Positions 1-5,364 are shown, counted from the first letter of the stretch. The stretch: 5,420 nucleotides of DNA from Rhodospirillaceae bacterium (GCA_003524565.1 DQGU01000118.1:443-5862), one strand, 5' to 3'. The notes: a model not told the origin generated them from the sequence alone. Numbers and translations: made by a program.

Positions 1-293
1 TTGTCGGCGGTGCGCCAGCCGTTGCGTTTCCAGTTGGGCATGTATTTGGTCACGCCGTCCATGACGTATTTGCTGTCGGTATGCAGCGTAACATCGCAGG
101 TGCTGTTCAGCGCGCCGAGCCCTTCGATAACCGCCATCATTTCCATGCGGTTGTTGGTGGTGCTTTCTTCGCCGCCGCCCAATTCTTTTTCGTGGCCGTT
201 ATAACGCAGCAGCGCGCCCCAGCCGCCGGGGCCCGGATTGCCGCTGCAGGCGCCGTCCGTGAACAGCTCAACATGTTTGCTTTTTTTGGTCAT
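1..293 (-). CDS. rnhA: Ribonuclease HI, N-terminal part (cut by window edge)
   Basis: RNase HI cuts the RNA strand of RNA-DNA hybrids in the cytoplasm, removing R-loops and replication primers. Only the first 97 codons are inside the window; the C-terminal third, with the fourth catalytic aspartate, lies beyond the left edge. The visible part carries the family hallmarks: the first strand with FTDGACSGNPGPGGWG (residues 11-26, catalytic Asp13), the NNRMEMMAV helix (47-55, catalytic Glu51) and HTDSKYV (71-77, catalytic Asp73). These correspond to Asp10, Glu48 and Asp70 of the E. coli enzyme. The YMPNWKRNGWRTAD stretch (84-97) belongs to the substrate-binding basic region. The start ATG overlaps the stop of thrB as ATGA, so translation is probably coupled to thrB and no separate promoter is expected. 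The identification is very secure. Confidence 0.96.
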   Translation of the reverse strand, partial: MTKKSKHVELFTDGACSGNPGPGGWGALLRYNGHEKELGGGEESTTNNRMEMMAVIEGLGALNSTCDVTLHTDSKYVMDGVTKYMPNWKRNGWRTAD

Positions 294-1267
294 GGGGCGA
301 AGCCGTAGGCGCTGCTATCCGCGGCGCTTTGGTGAAAGCGCAAAATGCGCACATGTTCCATCGGGTCTTTGGGTGTCACAACGGCGTCTTTGGCGGGGTT
401 GAACCAGTCGTACATGCGCGTGGCAATAATGCGCAGCGCCGCCGCGCGCCCCATCAGCGGCAGCGCCGCTATTTCCTGCGCCGATAGCGGGCGCACCGCG
501 TGATAGGCTTTCAAAAAAGTGGATGATTTTTCGGTGTCGAGTGCGCCCGTTTTATCAAAACACCACGGGTTTAACGTCAGCATCAGGTCATAGGCGAAAA
601 TCTCGGTGCAGGCGAAATAAAAATCAATCACGCCACTGAGCGCGCCGTTTTCAAAAAAAACATTGTCCGGAAACAAATCCGCATGCACCGCACCTTGCGG
701 CAATCGCTGCGGCCAGTTTTTTTCGGTGTCATCCAGTGCGGTATCCAGCGCGGCAAACAGACCGTTTTGCAGCGTATCGGCTTCTTTCAGGCAGGCATGT
801 ATCAACCCGCGCCACGCACCGAGCGCCATGCTGTTGCGGCGCTTGGGGGCGAAATCTTTGGCCGCCAGATGCATGCGCGCCAGTACATCGCCAACGGCGG
901 CGCAATGCGCAGGCGTGATGTCGCGCGGCCATGCGCCCTGCAAAAACGTGGTGATAATCGCGGGTTTGCCCGACAGCATGAAAACTTCGTCGCCGCGGCG
1001 GTTTTTTTCCGCCGCAGGGCAATCGATGCCATGTCCGCGCAGGTGGCGCATATAACCGAGGTAAAACGGCAGTTCTTCCGCATTCACGCGTTTTTCAAAC
1101 AGCGTCAGGATATGGCGCAGGCGTGTGCCGTTTTTGTCGGTGAAAAGATGGTAATTGCTGTTTTCAACCCCGTCCGCGATGCCCTCGATATCGGCAAGCG
1201 TGCCGATGTCGAAATCGGCAAGGGCTTTTTGCAGGTCTTGTTCGTCAATGCGGGTGTAAACGGCCAT
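290..1267 (-). CDS. thrB: Homoserine kinase, ThrB type II (APH/choline kinase-like fold)
   Basis: This enzyme phosphorylates homoserine with ATP to O-phosphohomoserine, the penultimate step of threonine synthesis. It belongs to the aminoglycoside-phosphotransferase-like fold, not to the GHMP fold of E. coli ThrB. At 325 residues it has the usual full length. Visible signatures are the N-terminal MAVYTRIDEQDL, the nucleotide-loop motif GVENSNY (33-39), LTLFEKRV (54-61), the catalytic loop VHADLFPDNVFF (194-205, Asp197 and Asn202) and the metal-binding GVIDFYFAC (212-220, Asp215). The start matches the family N-terminus, but I see no good Shine-Dalgarno sequence just ahead of it. The gene begins only 20 bases after the T-tract of a strong terminator-like hairpin, so it depends on read-through, anti-termination or an unseen promoter. 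It ends in an ATGA overlap with rnhA. A family paralogue with another small substrate is possible, but the motifs and the ispH/rnhA context favour homoserine kinase. Confidence 0.93.
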   Translation of the reverse strand: MAVYTRIDEQDLQKALADFDIGTLADIEGIADGVENSNYHLFTDKNGTRLRHILTLFEKRVNAEELPFYLGYMRHLRGHGIDCPAAEKNRRGDEVFMLSGKPAIITTFLQGAWPRDITPAHCAAVGDVLARMHLAAKDFAPKRRNSMALGAWRGLIHACLKEADTLQNGLFAALDTALDDTEKNWPQRLPQGAVHADLFPDNVFFENGALSGVIDFYFACTEIFAYDLMLTLNPWCFDKTGALDTEKSSTFLKAYHAVRPLSAQEIAALPLMGRAAALRIIATRMYDWFNPAKDAVVTPKDPMEHVRILRFHQSAADSSAYGFAP

Positions 1268-1287
1268 GAAGGGCAGATTAATCCGCC

Positions 1288-1324
1288 AAAAAGCGAAAGG
1301 GAATCATTTTCTGATTCCCTTTCG
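1288..1324 (-). terminator. Intrinsic terminator (or attenuator) between the unknown gene and thrB
   Basis: Bases 1294-1306 and 1312-1324 form a perfect 13-bp inverted repeat around a 5-base loop. Reading on the minus strand, the stem is followed after one base by five T (1288-1292), which is the form of a Rho-independent terminator. The plus direction has a weaker tract of four T (1328-1331). It lies 28 bases after the stop codon of the unknown 177-residue gene and ends 20 bases before the thrB start. It most simply ends transcription from that gene; partial read-through into thrB would make it an attenuator. I see no threonine-rich leader peptide. Nothing else is visible in the 85-base gap. 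Confidence 0.85.
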
Positions 1325-1352
1325 GCCTTTTATCTGCGGCTGCAAAAAACGC

Positions 1353-1886
1353 TTAGGGGCGCCAGTGCAGGTGGTTGCCCGGTTTTTGCGCGGGCGGCGC
1401 CATGCCGCCGCTTTGTGCGGGCAGGAAGGGGAACGCGGTTTCCTTGCTGTCCAGCACCGTCACGCGGCCGTCTTCGCCGATGCGGCCGGGGATATATTGG
1501 CGGCTGCGTTTCTCGACGACGTCGAACTGCCCGTCTTCACCCGTGAAATTGACAACGATGCGCTTGTCATGCGGGTTGCTGGATTGCACTTCAACCGCGG
1601 GACGCGTTGCGGTGCCTTCGATAACGAAGGGGTGCGCGCTGTTGATTTTTTCAATTTCATACATCAGCTCGGCAATCGCGACCTTGCGGGTGTAGGGGTC
1701 GGGGTTGAACGGCTGGTCGCCGGCATCGCGCACCGCGGTGCGTACGGCATCCGCCCAGACGTCGAAGCCTTCGGTTTTTTCGGGAGACGTTTTCGAATCC
1801 TTCGCGTGGAACGTCAGCATATAACCAAGGCCGCCATCAATGTGCGGGCTTTTGACGTCAATCGCCAGACAATAGGTCTTTGCCAT
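1353..1886 (-). CDS. Hypothetical protein, 177 aa, inserted between ispH and thrB
   Basis: I do not recognise this protein. It has no signal peptide and no membrane segment, so it is probably cytoplasmic. A mixed, charged N-terminal part (1-60, with FDVWADAVRTAVRDAG at 41-56) is followed by a likely helix rich in Glu (IAELMYEIEKIN, 71-82). Then come strand-like stretches (HPFVIEG 85-91, KRIVVNFTGEDGQFDVVEKR 108-127, GRVTVLD 140-146) and a Gly/Pro-rich, probably disordered tail (156-177) that ends NHLHWRP. The start is supported by a good ribosome site, AAAGGA at 1892-1897, five bases before the ATG. Antisense frames through the region are open but have no start signal and read across the downstream terminator. 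A strong terminator lies behind it and a candidate promoter 113 bases ahead, so it may be its own transcription unit. No function can be assigned. Confidence 0.8.
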   Translation of the reverse strand: MAKTYCLAIDVKSPHIDGGLGYMLTFHAKDSKTSPEKTEGFDVWADAVRTAVRDAGDQPFNPDPYTRKVAIAELMYEIEKINSAHPFVIEGTATRPAVEVQSSNPHDKRIVVNFTGEDGQFDVVEKRSRQYIPGRIGEDGRVTVLDSKETAFPFLPAQSGGMAPPAQKPGNHLHWRP

Positions 1887-1930
1887 AACAGTCCTTTCGT
1901 TGTTTTAGTGTCGATACCCTCTATCAGCAC

Positions 1931-1946
1931 ACGTTTTTTTAAACGT
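1931..1946. repeat. Small inverted repeat upstream of the unknown gene
   Basis: ACGTTT and AAACGT form a perfect 6-bp inverted repeat around TTTT, about 45 bases ahead of the 177-residue gene start. In the likely 5' leader of that gene it could be a small hairpin or a protein-binding site. It is short and AT-rich at the centre, so chance is a real alternative. Confidence 0.3.
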
Positions 1947-1998
1947 ACAAACGAATAGGCAGTCAGTGTCTGCAATACTCTTTTCGAAATCGAGGACA

Positions 1999-2026
1999 AC
2001 TATAGGGATGAAGGATTCAAAAGCAA
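1999..2026 (-). promoter_or_regulatory. Possible promoter for the unknown 177-aa gene
   Basis: On the minus strand TTGCTT (2021-2026), a 16-base spacer and TATAGT (1999-2004) make a weak sigma70-like pair: the -10 has 5 of 6 consensus bases, the -35 only 3 of 6. It lies after the hairpin that follows ispH and would give a leader of roughly 105 bases. Several other imperfect pairs are possible in this AT-richer stretch, so the exact site is uncertain. Confidence 0.25.
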
Positions 2027-2064
2027 GGTGAAATTTTTTTTGCGGCGGCATTTCAGTGCTTTAA

Positions 2065-2097
2065 GCCTTGCGCGCGCGATGCTGCGCTGCGCAAGGC
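2065..2097 (-). terminator. Long hairpin after ispH, possible terminator without a good T-tract
   Basis: GCCTTGCGC (2065-2073) pairs perfectly with GCGCAAGGC (2089-2097). Inside, GCGC (2074-2077) pairs with GCGC (2084-2087), leaving one bulged T and a 6-base loop: a 13-bp stem in all. It starts 34 bases beyond the ispH stop. On the minus strand it is followed only by TTAAAGC, so it is not a canonical Rho-independent terminator; it could protect the 3' end of the ispH transcript or act as a pause. The rest of the 1887-2131 gap shows no gene. Confidence 0.5.
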
Positions 2098-2131
2098 GTG
2101 TGCATATCCCCGTTATGTTCCGTGATTATGA

Positions 2132-3097
2132 TTATGTGGCCAGCACGCGCGGGATTTTGAACTGGATATTCTCTTCGGCGACGACGGCGGTTTGCACGGT
2201 GACATCAAACCGCGTCCGCGCGGCGTCAATCACGCCCTGCACCAGAACTTCGGGTGCGCTCGCCCCGGCTGTCAGGCCCAGCGTGCGGATATCGCCCAGC
2301 GAATCCCAGTCGATGTCTGCCGCCTTGTCGGCCAGCAGCGCGTGTTTGGCGCCATAGGCACGCGCAACTTCGACCAGACGGTTTGAATTCGATGAATTGC
2401 GTGAACCGATAACAATCACCGCATCCGCGCGCGGCGCGATGTCTTTCACAGCCAGCTGGCGGTTGGTGGTCGCATAGCAGATGTCTTCTTTTTTCGGCGG
2501 TGCGATGTCGGGGAAACGCGTTTGCAGCGCGGCGACAATATCCGCCGTATCGTCAACCGACAGCGTTGTTTGCGTGACGTAGGAAAGTTTGGTGTCTTGC
2601 GCGAAATTCAGTTTGCCGACGTCCTCTGCGCTTTCAATCAATGTGACCGCGCCTTCGGGCAGCTGGCCCATGGTGCCGACGACTTCGGGGTGGCCTGCAT
2701 GGCCAATCAGCACGATATGGCAGCCGTTGCGGTGATGCAGCTCCGCTTCGCGGTGCACCTTGCTGACCAGCGGGCAGGTGGCATCGACGTATATCATGTT
2801 GCGCCTTGCAGCCTCGGCGGGGACGCGCTTGGGCACGCCATGGGCGGAGAAAATGACGGGCGCGCCCTCGGGCACTTCGTCCAGCTCCTTGACGAAAACG
2901 GCGCCCTTGGCGCGCAGGTCGTCCAGCACATGTTTGTTGTGTACGATTTCATGGCGCACATAAACGGGTGCGCCGAATTTTTGCAGCGACTTTTCCACGA
3001 TTTCAATCGCCCGCTCCACACCCGCACAAAACCCGCGCGGCTGGGCGAGCAGGATGGTGAGCGGCGGTTTGGACATCGGGGCTGCATGGTTTGTCAT
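2132..3097 (-). CDS. ispH: 4-hydroxy-3-methylbut-2-enyl diphosphate reductase (IspH/LytB)
   Basis: IspH is the [4Fe-4S] enzyme that reduces HMBPP to IPP and DMAPP, the last step of the MEP isoprenoid pathway. The 321-residue protein is full length. The three cluster cysteines are Cys24 (PRGFCAG), Cys108 (VDATCPLV) and Cys207 (DICYATTNRQ). Substrate-site residues are also present: His53 in HEIVHN, His86 in SAHG, His136 and Glu138 in GHAGHPE, TQTTLS (175-180), SRNSSNSNR (232-240) and TAGASAPE (277-284). I chose the ATG at 3095-3097 because a promoter-like sequence ends just before it; the alternative is Met8 (3074-3076), which matches the family N-terminus slightly better. Neither has a clear ribosome site. 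The frame stays open far upstream, but that part is antisense to the lipoprotein gene and is not coding. The gene is transcribed divergently from the lipoprotein-gmhA-xseB cluster. Confidence 0.96.
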   Translation of the reverse strand: MTNHAAPMSKPPLTILLAQPRGFCAGVERAIEIVEKSLQKFGAPVYVRHEIVHNKHVLDDLRAKGAVFVKELDEVPEGAPVIFSAHGVPKRVPAEAARRNMIYVDATCPLVSKVHREAELHHRNGCHIVLIGHAGHPEVVGTMGQLPEGAVTLIESAEDVGKLNFAQDTKLSYVTQTTLSVDDTADIVAALQTRFPDIAPPKKEDICYATTNRQLAVKDIAPRADAVIVIGSRNSSNSNRLVEVARAYGAKHALLADKAADIDWDSLGDIRTLGLTAGASAPEVLVQGVIDAARTRFDVTVQTAVVAEENIQFKIPRVLAT

Positions 3098-3103
3098 GCC
3101 GGA

Positions 3104-3132
3104 AATATAGGCGCGGCGGCCGTGCGTGTCGA
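3104..3132 (-). promoter_or_regulatory. Sigma70-like promoter for ispH, probably giving a leaderless mRNA
   Basis: On the minus strand TCGACA (3127-3132) and TATATT (3104-3109) are separated by exactly 17 bases; each matches 5 of 6 consensus positions. Only six bases separate the -10 from the ATG at 3097, so transcription would begin at or next to the A of the start codon. That fits the absence of a Shine-Dalgarno sequence. Confidence 0.6.
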
Positions 3133-3146
3133 GTCTCAGGCTCTGC

Positions 3147-3175
3147 TTGCCCCGCTTTGGCAGGGCGGCTATGCT
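3147..3175 (+). promoter_or_regulatory. Candidate promoter for the lipoprotein-gmhA-xseB cluster
   Basis: TTGCCC (3147-3152), a 17-base spacer and TATGCT (3170-3175) form a sigma70-like pair of the GC-rich kind seen in alphaproteobacteria. Both hexamers match 4 of 6 E. coli consensus bases. Transcription would start near 3182, giving a leader of about 20 bases that contains the GGAGG ribosome site. Its -35 lies 14 bases from the -35 of the divergent ispH promoter. Confidence 0.5.
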
Positions 3176-3202
3176 GGCGCACGGAATAAACGGAGGTTCG
3201 AC

Positions 3203-3823
3203 ATGGTTTTCCCGCGCCCGCACAAACAGACCCCAAACGCCCGCCGCGCCGTATCTAGGCGCGTGGCGGTTTTGTTGTCGGGGCTTTTGCTGCTGTCCGG
3301 CTGTGCCTCCACCCCGCCCGCGGATTTGCCGCCCTGCCCCGATACGGGTCTGGTGCTGGGTGCAGCGCAACTTTATGATTTCAAAGCGGGCGCGGATAAA
3401 ATCGAACCCAACCGCATTATCGCGGCCAGCCTTGAAAATTACCGCGGCGCTTGCCGTTATGATGGCGGCCAGATGGATTTCGAACTGGAAGTCGATTTCA
3501 GCGCATGGCGCGGCGCGATGGGCACGGGGCTTGACCGCGGACAGTTTCCATATTTTATAGCCGTCCTCGACCCGTCCGAGAACGTCTTGCAGCGTCAGGG
3601 CTTTTCCACTACCGTTCCGCTCGATAAAACGGGGGCTGGTCTGAAGACCGAAAAACACCGCCTGCGCCTGCCGCTGGCGGACGCGGCAGAAGCCGCCGGA
3701 TACAAGGTCGTTATCGGGTTTGAACTGACGCCCGAGCAGCTGGCCTATAACCGCCGCGGCGAAAAACAGGCGGAGCCCCAAGGCGCAAAACCCGCCAAGA
3801 GCAAAAAGAAACCCAAGAAATAG
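3203..3823 (+). CDS. Conserved lipoprotein of unknown function
   Basis: This 206-residue protein has a basic N-terminus (to Arg20), a hydrophobic core (21-31) and a lipobox LSGC with the lipidated cysteine at 34: a type II signal peptide. Ala at +2 predicts sorting to the outer membrane. The mature protein has two further cysteines (45, 84), strand-rich stretches (MDFELEVDFSAWRG 91-104, FPYFIAVLDPSENVL 115-129, GYKVVIGFELTPEQLAYNRR 166-185) and a lysine-rich tail. From memory, the pattern of a Cys-Pro start, a Cys-x-Tyr segment, PYF-AV-D and the GF-LTPE-L-YNRR end resembles a conserved alphaproteobacterial lipoprotein family without known function; I cannot verify this here. The start is fixed by GGAGG at 3192-3196, six bases before the ATG. 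The frame is open upstream, antisense to ispH, but that part is not coding. It is probably the first gene of an operon with gmhA 35 bases downstream, compatible with a cell-envelope role. Confidence 0.88.
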   Translation: MVFPRPHKQTPNARRAVSRRVAVLLSGLLLLSGCASTPPADLPPCPDTGLVLGAAQLYDFKAGADKIEPNRIIAASLENYRGACRYDGGQMDFELEVDFSAWRGAMGTGLDRGQFPYFIAVLDPSENVLQRQGFSTTVPLDKTGAGLKTEKHRLRLPLADAAEAAGYKVVIGFELTPEQLAYNRRGEKQAEPQGAKPAKSKKKPKK

Positions 3824-3858
3824 CCGTTTTCAAACAGGCAGCACAAAGGACAAAACAA

Positions 3859-4473
3859 ATGAGCTTCGATACCTCCGCCTTCTGGCAGTCTGAATTTGCC
3901 GAACATGCCGTCTGCTTCGAGGCGACGCAAAAAAAACTCGCGCCCGCTTTCGCCGCGCTTCTGGATGCGGCGGCCAAGACGATTGAAAACGGCGGCAAGA
4001 TTTTGTTTTTCGGCAACGGCGGCTCGGCTGCCGATGCGCAGCACCTCGCAACCGAACTAACGGTGCGCTATAAAAAAGACCGCGCACCGATTGCGGCGAT
4101 TGCGCTCACCACCGACACCTCCGCGCTTTCCGCTATTGGCAACGATTTCGGTTTTGAATTTCTTTTTTCCCGTCAGGTCGAAGCGCTCGGCCGCAAGGGT
4201 GACCTTGCCATCGGCATTTCCACGTCGGGCAACAGCGCGAATGTCATCAAGGCGCTGGAAAGCTGCCGCGCTATCGGTATCACCACTGTGGGCTTCACGG
4301 GTGAGACCGGCGGTAAAATGCCGCCGCTTTGCGACATTCTTTTGAACGTGCCGTGCAAAACCACCGCGCGCATTCAGGAAATGCATATCATGCTCGGCCA
4401 GATGCTCTGCGGCGGGCTTGAAATGAAACTGGGGCTGGTGCCGGTGGAAACCGCGCAGAAACTGGCCGTATAA
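3859..4473 (+). CDS. gmhA: Phosphoheptose isomerase (sedoheptulose 7-phosphate isomerase)
   Basis: GmhA converts sedoheptulose 7-phosphate to D-glycero-D-manno-heptose 7-phosphate, the first step towards the ADP-heptose used in the LPS inner core. The 204 residues form one SIS domain of normal family length. Visible motifs are FFGNGGSAADAQHLATEL (50-67, with His62 and Glu66 equal to the metal and catalytic positions), SAIGNDFGFEFLFSRQVEA (91-109), GISTSGNSANVIKAL (119-133), TGETGGKMP (147-155) and RIQEMHI (171-177, with Gln173). At 181, where E. coli GmhA has catalytic His180, this protein has Gln (codon CAG, 4409-4411). That leaves some room for a DiaA-like or other SIS-family role, although overall similarity is clearly closest to GmhA. 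The start has AAAGGA at 3845-3850, eight bases ahead. It follows the lipoprotein by 35 bases and precedes xseB by 16, so it is probably mid-operon. Confidence 0.92.
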   Translation: MSFDTSAFWQSEFAEHAVCFEATQKKLAPAFAALLDAAAKTIENGGKILFFGNGGSAADAQHLATELTVRYKKDRAPIAAIALTTDTSALSAIGNDFGFEFLFSRQVEALGRKGDLAIGISTSGNSANVIKALESCRAIGITTVGFTGETGGKMPPLCDILLNVPCKTTARIQEMHIMLGQMLCGGLEMKLGLVPVETAQKLAV

Positions 4474-4489
4474 GCGAAGGATTGCCCGC

Positions 4490-4735
4490 ATGTCCAAAGA
4501 CAAAGACCTCGATAAACTCAGCTTTGAAGATGCGCTGGGCGAGCTTGAAAAAATCGTGCGCACGCTTGAATCCGGTGCGGGCGATTTGAAAACGTCCATC
4601 GATGCCTATGAACGCGGCATGACGCTGAAAAATTTCTGCGAAGCGAAGCTGAAAGAAGCGCAAGGCCGCATCGAAAAAATCACCCTTGCCGCCGACGGCA
4701 CGGCCAAGGCCGAAGCGTTTTCCCTGTCTGAATAA
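4490..4735 (+). CDS. xseB: Exodeoxyribonuclease VII small subunit
   Basis: XseB is the small regulatory subunit; several copies bind the XseA catalytic subunit to form exonuclease VII, which degrades single-stranded DNA from both ends. The 81-residue size is typical. The helical hairpin signature is complete: LSFEDALGELEKIVRTLESG (10-29), then AYERGMTLKNFCEAKLKEAQ (39-58) and RIEKI (60-64). The start is supported by GAAGGA at 4476-4481, eight bases before the ATG. It lies 16 bases after gmhA and is probably co-transcribed. No xseA, ispA or dxs, its common alphaproteobacterial partners, is visible here. It converges on the ankyrin gene with 33 bases between the stop codons, and no terminator with a good T-tract on the plus strand is seen. 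Confidence 0.95.
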   Translation: MSKDKDLDKLSFEDALGELEKIVRTLESGAGDLKTSIDAYERGMTLKNFCEAKLKEAQGRIEKITLAADGTAKAEAFSLSE

Positions 4736-4745
4736 AACCGTACGG

Positions 4746-4782
4746 AAAATAGAAAGCGCGCGGCGAATTTAGCGCGCGCGCT
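4746..4782 (-). terminator. Intrinsic terminator of the ankyrin-repeat gene, overlapping its 3' end
   Basis: AGCGCGCG (4755-4762) and CGCGCGCT (4775-4782) form a perfect 8-bp stem with a 12-base loop. On the minus strand the stem is followed by a T-rich tract, TTCTATTTT (4746-4754), so it works as a terminator for the ankyrin gene. Its upstream arm lies inside the last codons (Gln-Arg-Ala-Arg) and the stop codon is in the loop. In the plus direction no T-tract follows, so termination of xseB transcripts here would be weak. The arm 4771-4782 is itself a 12-base palindrome and could fold alternatively. Confidence 0.65.
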
Positions 4783-5188
4783 GCGCAAGGACGTGGACGT
4801 TTGTCTGCGCTGTGCGCGGGCTTTGCGTGCCGCCCAGAATTTTTACGATAGCATCATGCCCCGCGGCCTCTGCCCAGTCGGCGGGGGTTTTGCCCATCAG
4901 GCGGCAATCCGCAGAAACGCCCTTGCCCAAAAGCAGGCGCACAATATCCGCATCGCCCTGACGCGCGGCGATGCAAAGCCCCATCGCGGGGACCATGTCG
5001 TCCGGCTGCATGTGGTGCGCGCTGAAAAGGGTGGCGGCGGTTTGCGCATCACGTCTTTCGACGGCGCGCAAAAATTGCTGGTTTACGTCGATGGCAGATA
5101 AGGGGGCGGCGGATAGCGGCGCGGCCATTTGTGCGGTTGGCTTTTCATCCACGAAGCGATTGAATTCATCGACGATGGGCTTGAACAT
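4769..5188 (-). CDS. Small ankyrin-repeat protein
   Basis: This 139-residue protein has no signal peptide or membrane segment. An N-terminal region with an exact tandem AAPLS-AAPLS (22-31) is followed by ankyrin-like helices: a degenerate repeat (about 35-66, VNQQFLRAVERRDAQTAATL), a good repeat (67-98, GLCIAARQGDADIVRLLLGKG) and a partial one (99-119, GKTPADWAEAAGHDAIVKIL). A polar tail of about 20 residues ends QRAR. Ankyrin repeats bind other proteins; the partner cannot be told from the sequence. The start is supported by GGAG (plus-strand positions 5195-5198), six bases before the ATG. The gene is monocistronic in appearance, with its own candidate promoter and a terminator overlapping its 3' end, and is convergent with xseB. 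Being leaderless and small, it is probably a cytoplasmic housekeeping adaptor, but an effector cannot be excluded. Confidence 0.85.
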   Translation of the reverse strand: MFKPIVDEFNRFVDEKPTAQMAAPLSAAPLSAIDVNQQFLRAVERRDAQTAATLFSAHHMQPDDMVPAMGLCIAARQGDADIVRLLLGKGVSADCRLMGKTPADWAEAAGHDAIVKILGGTQSPRTAQTNVHVLAQRAR

Positions 5189-5226
5189 GCGAAACTCCGC
5201 GGATGCAGCGCTTTTTGATTTTCATA

Positions 5227-5255
5227 TTGTTATCAGATTCCCATGTCAGCGTCAA
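5227..5255 (-). promoter_or_regulatory. Candidate promoter for the ankyrin-repeat gene
   Basis: On the minus strand TTGACG (5250-5255, 5 of 6 consensus) is a good -35. The -10 is less clear: TAACAA (5227-5232) at 17 bases or GATAAC (5229-5234) at 15 bases. Either would start transcription roughly 30 bases before the ATG, leaving room for the GGAG ribosome site. Confidence 0.4.
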
Positions 5256-5286
5256 TAATATGGATAATAAGAATGTTTCACGAATC

Positions 5287-5306
5287 GAAAAAAGATGACT
5301 TTTTTC
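5287..5306. repeat. Perfect 8-bp inverted repeat between divergent genes
   Basis: GAAAAAAG (5287-5294) and CTTTTTTC (5299-5306) are perfect inverted copies around ATGA. The element sits in the AT-rich 176-base divergent region and overlaps the possible -35 of the right-hand gene, so it could be an operator or bent A-tract DNA. As a transcript it would be a weak hairpin with a T-rich 3' arm. Confidence 0.4.
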
Positions 5307-5324
5307 TGTGGCTTGCGGTATAAA
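5295..5324 (+). promoter_or_regulatory. Candidate promoter for the gene at the right edge
   Basis: TATAAA (5319-5324) is a good -10 (5 of 6 consensus). ATGACT (5295-5300) lies 18 bases upstream as a moderate -35 (4 of 6). Transcription would start near 5331, giving a leader of about 34 bases before the ATG at 5365. Confidence 0.45.
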
Positions 5325-5364
5325 AAGAAACCCTTTTAACACTCTGCTCAGGAAACCTAAAGAC

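Noticed and set aside
683..1546. Long plus-strand open frame (287 residues) opposite thrB
   Set aside because: It is antisense to thrB, reads straight through the 13-bp terminator hairpin and has no ribosome site or recognisable domain.
1266..1958. Plus-strand open frame (230 residues) opposite the unknown 177-residue gene
   Set aside because: It has no ribosome site and contains the terminator hairpin within it; the minus-strand frame has a good Shine-Dalgarno and sits in line with its neighbours.
1887..2131. Possible riboswitch or small RNA in the gap after ispH
   Set aside because: Apart from one GC-rich hairpin and a short inverted repeat I could not match any known riboswitch or RNA layout.
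2522..3202. In-frame upstream extension of the lipoprotein gene to 433 residues
   Set aside because: It runs antisense to ispH, and the signal peptide and GGAGG site fix the true start at 3203.
3098..3781. In-frame upstream extension of ispH to a 549-residue protein
   Set aside because: The extra part is antisense to the well-supported lipoprotein gene, crosses both promoters and has no similarity to IspH; it is a by-product of GC-rich codon use.
4057..4599. Minus-strand open frame (180 residues) opposite gmhA and xseB
   Set aside because: It spans two clearly identified genes and their intergenic gap on the other strand and shows no domain.
4771..4782. 12-base palindrome as a possible protein-binding site
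   Set aside because: It lies in the coding end of the ankyrin gene and is better explained as one arm of the terminator stem.
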